Part shown: piece after piece, positions 58,586 to 64,000 of the stretch
How the letters are laid out: the number at the start of each line of letters is the position of its first letter
Position numbering within the stretch: the first letter of the stretch is position 1
DNA from: Pelecanus crispus
Taxonomy: Eukaryota > Chordata > Aves > Pelecaniformes > Pelecanidae
Reading direction: 5' to 3'
Length of the DNA stretch: 64,000 nt
Assembly: GCF_030463565.1 (NCBI RefSeq)
Contig: NC_134676.1
Span: 4,924,001 to 4,988,000 of the forward strand
Notes under the pieces: model-generated
Told to the model about the DNA's origin: nothing
Databases searched by the model: none
Seen by the model: the letters and a program-made list of their open reading frames with translations, nothing else
Program-made: the position numbers and the translations under genes

Positions 58586-59191
58586 GGCGAGGTAGAGAAA
58601 ATCATTATGCATTCGCTTAAAATGAAAATGAAATATTTTAGCATTTCAATTTCCCAGTTTTATGGGGAGAAAATAAGAAAATGGGTAAAAACCTCACATC
58701 CAAAGAGCAACCATTTGGGAGATGGGAAAGAAAACACCGTGCCCCTATTTTGCCAGAGTGGGTTTCAAATACGCAGCCCAGGACTTTCTCCGGAGGAAAG
58801 CAGGAGGCAGTTTTTCCTCTTCTCCCGTGAGCGGGGATTTTTGAGAGCTCACAGCTGCTCGGAGGGACCCAGTGCCCACCCAGTGCCCTCCTGAGCTCAT
58901 TGAAGAGGAATCACAATTTATTGCGGCAAAGGGGGACAGTGGGTTGCATTGTCCCCATTTATGTCTCCTCATTTTGCTAAAATTGAACTATCTTGCTTTG
59001 AGGAACTTCATTCTCTGTTTGCGCAGGTACGGCAGCCTACAAAATAACGTTATTTTTCTGACACATGATAGCTGTTGCAAAATGGGAGCTGGCAATGTTT
59101 CGCTGCAGCGAGTTCGGAGCGGGATATTGGGGCTGATAAAACGCTTCCTTCGAATTATGTTTTTAACCGCACATCCTCAACATCGATAGTT

Positions 59192-59488
59192 AGCGATAGG
59201 ACGAGAGGAAATGGGCTCAAGCTGCACCAGGAGAGGTTTAGGTTGGAAATTAGGAAACATTTCTTCATGGAAAGGGTGGTCAAGCATTGGAACAGGCTGC
59301 CCAGAGAGGTGGTGGAGTCCCCATCCCTGGAAGCATTCAAAAAGCAGGCAGATGTGGCACTTTGGGACACGGTTTAGTCTAGTCTACCCTTGATTGGTTT
59401 AGTGTGGACTTGGTAATGTTAGGTTAATGGTTGGACTGGATGATCTTAAAGGTCTTTTCCAACCTAAACCATTCTATGATTCTATGAC
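59192..59488 (+). mobile_element. CR1 LINE 3' end fragment
   Basis: Starts near TAGCGATAGGACGAGAGGAA and continues TTTCTTCATGGAAAGGGTGG, GAGAGGTGGTGGAGTCCCC, TTGGACTGGATGATCTTAAA, ending ATTCTATGATTCTATGA. The best-preserved CR1 tail in the window. Confidence 0.95.
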
Positions 59489-61780
59489 CCTGTGCCTCCC
59501 TACGGAGCGGGCAGGGATTGGGCTTTAGGATATTTTGCATGACCCATTTTCAAGAAGAATGGCCCCAAACACACCCTTTTTCCTCCATCCTTCTCATATT
59601 TTTGGGGAGCAGAGCTTTTGGTGTGTTTTCCTTGGTGCTCCCCCAGTGCTCTCCCCATCCCAGCATCCCGCCAGCTCCCTGTGGCAGCGGCTTTGGGATG
59701 CAACCACAGCCGGTGTGAGAGTCGGGGTGAAAGGAAAGCCCTCTCCTGGCAACGTGCTCGGCAGCAGCCTCGCTGCAAAACCCCACGGTTTCTGCCACTA
59801 ATCAAGGACACTGCAAAATTTTATCTGTGAAATCCGCTCCTTGCTTTCAAGCTGGCTTTGCATGAACTAAAAATAAGGCAAGGTCGATGACCCCTGTCCA
59901 CATTCCCAGATCCCAGGCTGGAAACCTAGAGAAACGACTGTCCATCAGACCCATCAGTCATTGGTTACCTCGAAATCACAGCTGGATGATTTAATTTTGG
60001 CGTTACGTCTGGATGATTCAATTTCTTTCGTGCTTCCCGGGGCCCGTTTCCCCGTTGCGGGATGGACGCTGGCTGCGCGGGCAGGGTCCAGCCAAGGCAA
60101 TGGAGTCCGGCATGGTTAGGAAAATGAAAAAATCTGGTGTTTTCACATCCACGAGTCCTTTTTGCCTGTCTTGGGGGGCACTTTGCCCCATTCTGGGGGA
60201 CGCAGCGGAGGGTGTTTGGCAGCCCGGAGCCCGTATCCTCCGGCTTTGGTGCCATCTAGTGCCTTCCCACGGGCTGCTTCCAGCCCGGGCTGTCAGAGCT
60301 AACATGTCAGTGGCCAAATTGCGCTAAAAATCATTAATATTTCTTGCCAAATTACCCCCTTTGCAGACTGGGTGCTGCTGAGACCCCTCACCTCCACCCA
60401 CACACCCCCCACGCAGCCCTTCCGTGGGGCTGGGAGCCAGCTGGCCTGAGCCTGGGGCACCAGGAATTAAGGGAATTCCTCCCTGGGGCATGGAGATGCG
60501 GGTGTAAAGCTAATTTTGAAGCATTTTGGAGAACTCTTCTGAACTTTAAAAAGTTTTGCTATATCCTCGCGCAAGCTGGGAGTGCTGGTCCAGGGCAAGA
60601 CCCCACATTGGCTATCGATGGATGGGGGAGCTCAGCATCACCCCTCCGAAAACTTGGCTGTAGCATGCAGTGCTGCTGCTTACCGGGGTATAAAGCATCA
60701 TAAAAACACTTTTTTGGCTGGCAGGGAGCTCAGATCCTCATGGAAAGCATGCTCCTTGCCTTGTGCCATGCCCAGGTGGGACTGCTTTAAAAACTGCCCT
60801 AGTTCTTCCTCTTAACAAGCAGCCGGAGGAAGGAGAGATTGTGCAATCTGCAATGGTTTCTGCAGCTCCAAGCGGGATGGGGTTTTTAATGGCCTGAGAC
60901 TATGTTTTAGCAGCATTCCAGCCACAGAAAAGGTCCTCAAATGCTCTCAGGAGGTGTGGAGGATGGTCAGGTGTGCACCAGGGTCTCATCCTCCTGTTGC
61001 AACGGAGGAGATGAATTAAAACAGCATTTTCAACTCGCCACGTCTTGTCTGAGACACGCTGTGAGCTGCCATTTGAAGTTATCCCTCTTTTCATTAGGAT
61101 TTACTCACTGTTTTGTCCTCTGCTCTGGGTATCTTAAGACTCCAGCCTGCTCTTCACCTTCCCACTGTTGACTTCTAATGGCTTGAGTCTGCCCTGGGTT
61201 ACCCCAAAGGCGACCTGCACCCATCTCCCCACCTCTGCAGGGGACAGTGGTCCTCAAAGTTTGTGTTGAACCCGTGGGGGAACCCACCATGAGCGATGGA
61301 AATAAGATAATTTAAAAAATAAAACCCAACTGAATGAAGAATGATATTGAGACTGGTTTTTACATCTCCCTGCAGCAGCCGTGGGGCAGCACGCTGCTCT
61401 CTGGTCCCTTAATCGCATCCTAGGCATCATACGTCAGGGCCTGAGGTGGTGGCTTGGCATGGGCTTGGTTGCACAAGAGGAGTCCAAGGGCTGTATTGGG
61501 GCTGTCTGATGCTCGTCATCAAGAATACGTCTACAACACACCCATGGCAAATGAGTGCATCAGCACAGGTAAACACGCGGTCTTCAATTATTCAAGGGAA
61601 GGCATCTGCTTACTCGCTCCAGCCTAAGTAATGCATGATCATTTGAGCAGCTCCACACTTCCCCTGAAGCCAACAGACACCAAAAAGCCGCAAGATTGCG
61701 TTAGGTGTTAAGGGATGGGTTTGGTGTCAGGTTATTTAGTTGGAGCAAATCTCCACCCAGCCCCGAGCACCTGGGGGAGG

Positions 61781-61810
61781 ACATACATACATACATACAT
61801 ACATATATAC
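61781..61810 (+). repeat. (CATA)n microsatellite
   Basis: About seven ACAT units ending ATATATAC. Confidence 0.95.
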
Positions 61811-63392
61811 TTTGCTTCCCCTACATGCTCCTGGCTCCCATGTCTGGCTTTTCCTGGGCCAGACGCAGTTTGTGGACACATAGCGACTGCCAGCGATTGG
61901 ATTCTTCATCGTTCGAGGTTTTTTTTTTTAATGAGAAGTATTTTGGAGGCTGGTTGGGCAAAGCACTGAAACGTGGGTGTTTCTACAAGCTGGTGTTTCC
62001 ATGTCTGATCATCCACCAGGATTTTGTCTGGATGATCTCCATTGCTCACCTGTCCGGAGCTGAAAATGAATCTGAAGAGCTCTGCTCCTTCCACAGACCG
62101 AGGGTGAGTTCCTGTCACCACCCGTGCAGCCTAATGTTCAGCATGGGATTGGAAATGTGACACTAACAGTCCAAGAAAAGACCCAGCATGTGTAAAGAAC
62201 CATCAGAAATGAGAATGATTTGACAAAATACCCAAACCTATAGGTTTTCCTCCTTGGGATGCATCTCACAGACAGACAGGGCCCATCTCCCCCTTGGCTG
62301 AGAAAGAGAGACACCGTCCCCATCAAGGATGTGTTTACAAGCTGAGGTTTTGGTCACATCTCTCCACCGTGCTGGAGGTGGCCATTCTGCCCAGGGGTTG
62401 GGGATCTCCTCCAGAAGCAAGAGGCAAAGCTGGAGGAGCAGCTTTGGAGTCACCCACCAGCTACCCTCGATGACCTCCCGCTCCCATGGGTCCCATCCTT
62501 GTTGGTACCTCGTGGGGAAGATGCCTCCATCCCTCCCCACTCCCGTGCAACGGAGGCAGAAAGCTGAGAAGTGCAGTCGCTCACTTTCAAGAGCCAACCC
62601 CAAATGCTCAGAAGAACCTCCGCTTTGCCCAAATCTATTCATTAGCCCACATCGGCGCTTTATTTAAGTGCAAAATGGGTTTCTTAGGGTGCCCTTCCCT
62701 CTTGCTGCAAGACGAGGAGGGGGTATCCTCCTCTCGGGGATGTGCTGCTCGCCAAGAGAAGAAGGAAAGCCCAGCCAAGGTGGTTTCCAGCCCACCATTG
62801 TGCCGTGGAGAGCTTCGCTGTGGCTCTTCGTGCAGACGACGGATCCCATTAGAGCTGTAAAACATTGTCAGAAGGGAGGTGCTAGGGAGATGTCAGAAAA
62901 TAGGTCCGTGGTGCTTGGCTGCCGATTTGTAACTGGCAGAGCTCCTGCGAGGGGTATTTTTATTTGGCCATTTTGTCACACGCAGTCCAGGGAGAGTGTG
63001 AATAAATGGACCCAAATGGGAAGTGTAATCATGTGGAAAAGCAATAAAATTACCCTTTCATGAATCTCTGTCATATCCTGTGCCGGTTAAGATGAGCTTT
63101 GAGTGAGAACACGTAACACAAGTGACACATTTCCCATTAGGATCTTAAAATCATCACTCCAGCCCAACCACCTCTGACTCGAAAACTCCTCTTTGGGTTT
63201 ACAGGACCACTGCCGGCTCATAACACCACGGATAAACATCTCCCACGTATCTGCAACCCCAGAGGGGAGATTTGAATGGGCCCTGCTTCAAAATGGCAGC
63301 CTCCTCTGGAGGTCCATGCTGCCAAACAATCCAGAGGGCCACAGTTGTAACGATGGGGGGAAATCAAGAGTGTTTTAGGATGCAGATAATTA

Positions 63393-63456
63393 AATCGGTT
63401 GGACTCGATGATCTTAAAGGTCTTTTCCAACCTAAGTGATTCTATGATTCTGTGAT
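63393..63456 (+). mobile_element. Short CR1 3' tail
   Basis: GGTTGGACTCGATGATCTTA, AAGGTCTTTTCCAACCTAAG and ATTCTATGATTCTGTGA: only the last 60 bp of a CR1. Confidence 0.9.
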
Positions 63457-63639
63457 CTGCGGGTGGTAACATTAGAACAGATGAATGGAAGCAACGGAAA
63501 GTCACTATTTTCATGAGCGACTTTGGCACATAGAGTTGGAGATTTCTACTAAAAACTGCTGACCACACAGAGTCGCGCAGCAGCGCTGTCAATACTGGAA
63601 GACGTGGATGAGGTCGGATGAGCTGGAGTGACGGACGTG

Positions 63640-63895
63640 ACACTGGAGTTCAGTCACGTCAAGTTTAAGGTAGACACACAAGCACCTGGCAGAAAGGAAA
63701 TGGGAGAGACTTGGGTGTCCTTGGTCACGGGCCAGTCAAAAGCTGTCAATGCTTTGAAGGCATGGACAAAGCAAATGTGATCCTCAGCTGGACGAGATGG
63801 CATTTTGACAGAGGCAGGCGTAGGAAACCCCCTGGAAAAGGCACTGGTCAGACTCTACGAGTTCTGCATTCAATTTGCATTGCCTACAGTAATGA
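63640..63895 (+). mobile_element. Degraded CR1-like internal fragment
   Basis: Segments such as GGGAGAGACTTGGGTGTCCT, CAAAGCAAATGTGATCCTCA and GGCACTGGTCAGACTC, ending GTTCTGCATTCAATTTG, follow the order of the CR1 region just before its 3' UTR. It is divergent, so the call is tentative. Confidence 0.45.
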
Positions 63896-64000
63896 AAAAT
63901 GAGTTTGACAGGGGGCTTTTATTTGTTTCTTTTTCCAGCTCTGATGTGGTTGCCCTGGATTCACCCAAAGCTGCCAATGCAACTAATAAATGTAGAAAAT

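Larger units (their letters stand above)
53931..64000. other. Upstream intergenic region, no coding gene recognised
   Basis: About 10 kb upstream of RNF165. It contains CR1 pieces, simple repeats and CpG-dense patches, with no splice-bounded or domain-bearing coding sequence that I recognise. In the human locus ARK2N (C18orf25) lies upstream of RNF165, but no exon of it is seen here. Unlisted stretches, such as 57310-59190 and 59490-63390, appear to be unique non-coding sequence. Confidence 0.6.

Noticed and set aside
63136..63190. Possible inverted CR1 remnant
   Set aside because: Only a loose match to the CR1 tail; not distinguishable from unique sequence.

Overview
The window is vertebrate nuclear DNA, most probably from a bird. 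It carries one multi-exon gene with canonical GT-AG introns and a CpG-island promoter. The interspersed repeats are mostly 3' ends of CR1 LINEs that finish in the ATTCTATG-type tail instead of poly(A), as is typical of avian genomes. There is also one LTR that looks solitary. I see no bacterial genes, CRISPR array, tRNA or rRNA gene.

The gene lies on the minus strand and is RNF165 (ARK2C, an Arkadia-like RING-H2 E3 ubiquitin ligase). I reconstructed eight coding exons, right to left: 53569-53629, 15810-16119, 13604-13729, 9934-10063, 8846-8950, 8224-8319, 6930-7036 and 5667-5784. All splice junctions are GT/AG and all codon phases join. The product is 350 residues (1053 nt with stop), with an N-terminal segment, a Gln/Pro/His-rich middle, the TIER motif and a C-terminal RING-H2 domain ending at the stop. 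The family acts in TGF-beta/BMP-SMAD signalling.

Layout: 1-5666 is downstream sequence and probable long 3' UTR, with two CR1 fragments and an AT-rich block at 2540-3320. Exons 8 to 2 are compact (5.7-16.1 kb). Intron 1 is about 37.4 kb (16120-53568). It holds a few CR1 fragments, a putative solo LTR (about 40869-41391) and an AT-rich block with octamer and CRE motifs (44560-44870). Its promoter-proximal 5 kb is rich in poly-G and poly-C tracts and has a 60-bp minisatellite (52090-52745). The CpG-island promoter and exon 1 are at 53190-53930. Upstream, 53930-64000 has alternating purine-pyrimidine tracts, a cluster of CR1 pieces including an inverted composite pair, and no coding gene that I can recognise.

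I find no evidence of a wholly new biological system. The most unusual items are the hairpin-bearing 60-bp minisatellite just inside intron 1, the inverted CR1-spacer-CR1 composites upstream of the promoter, and the dense non-B-DNA-prone sequence around the transcription start. Most long open frames in the window are non-coding. They come from GC-rich stop-poor DNA or from a repeat period divisible by three.
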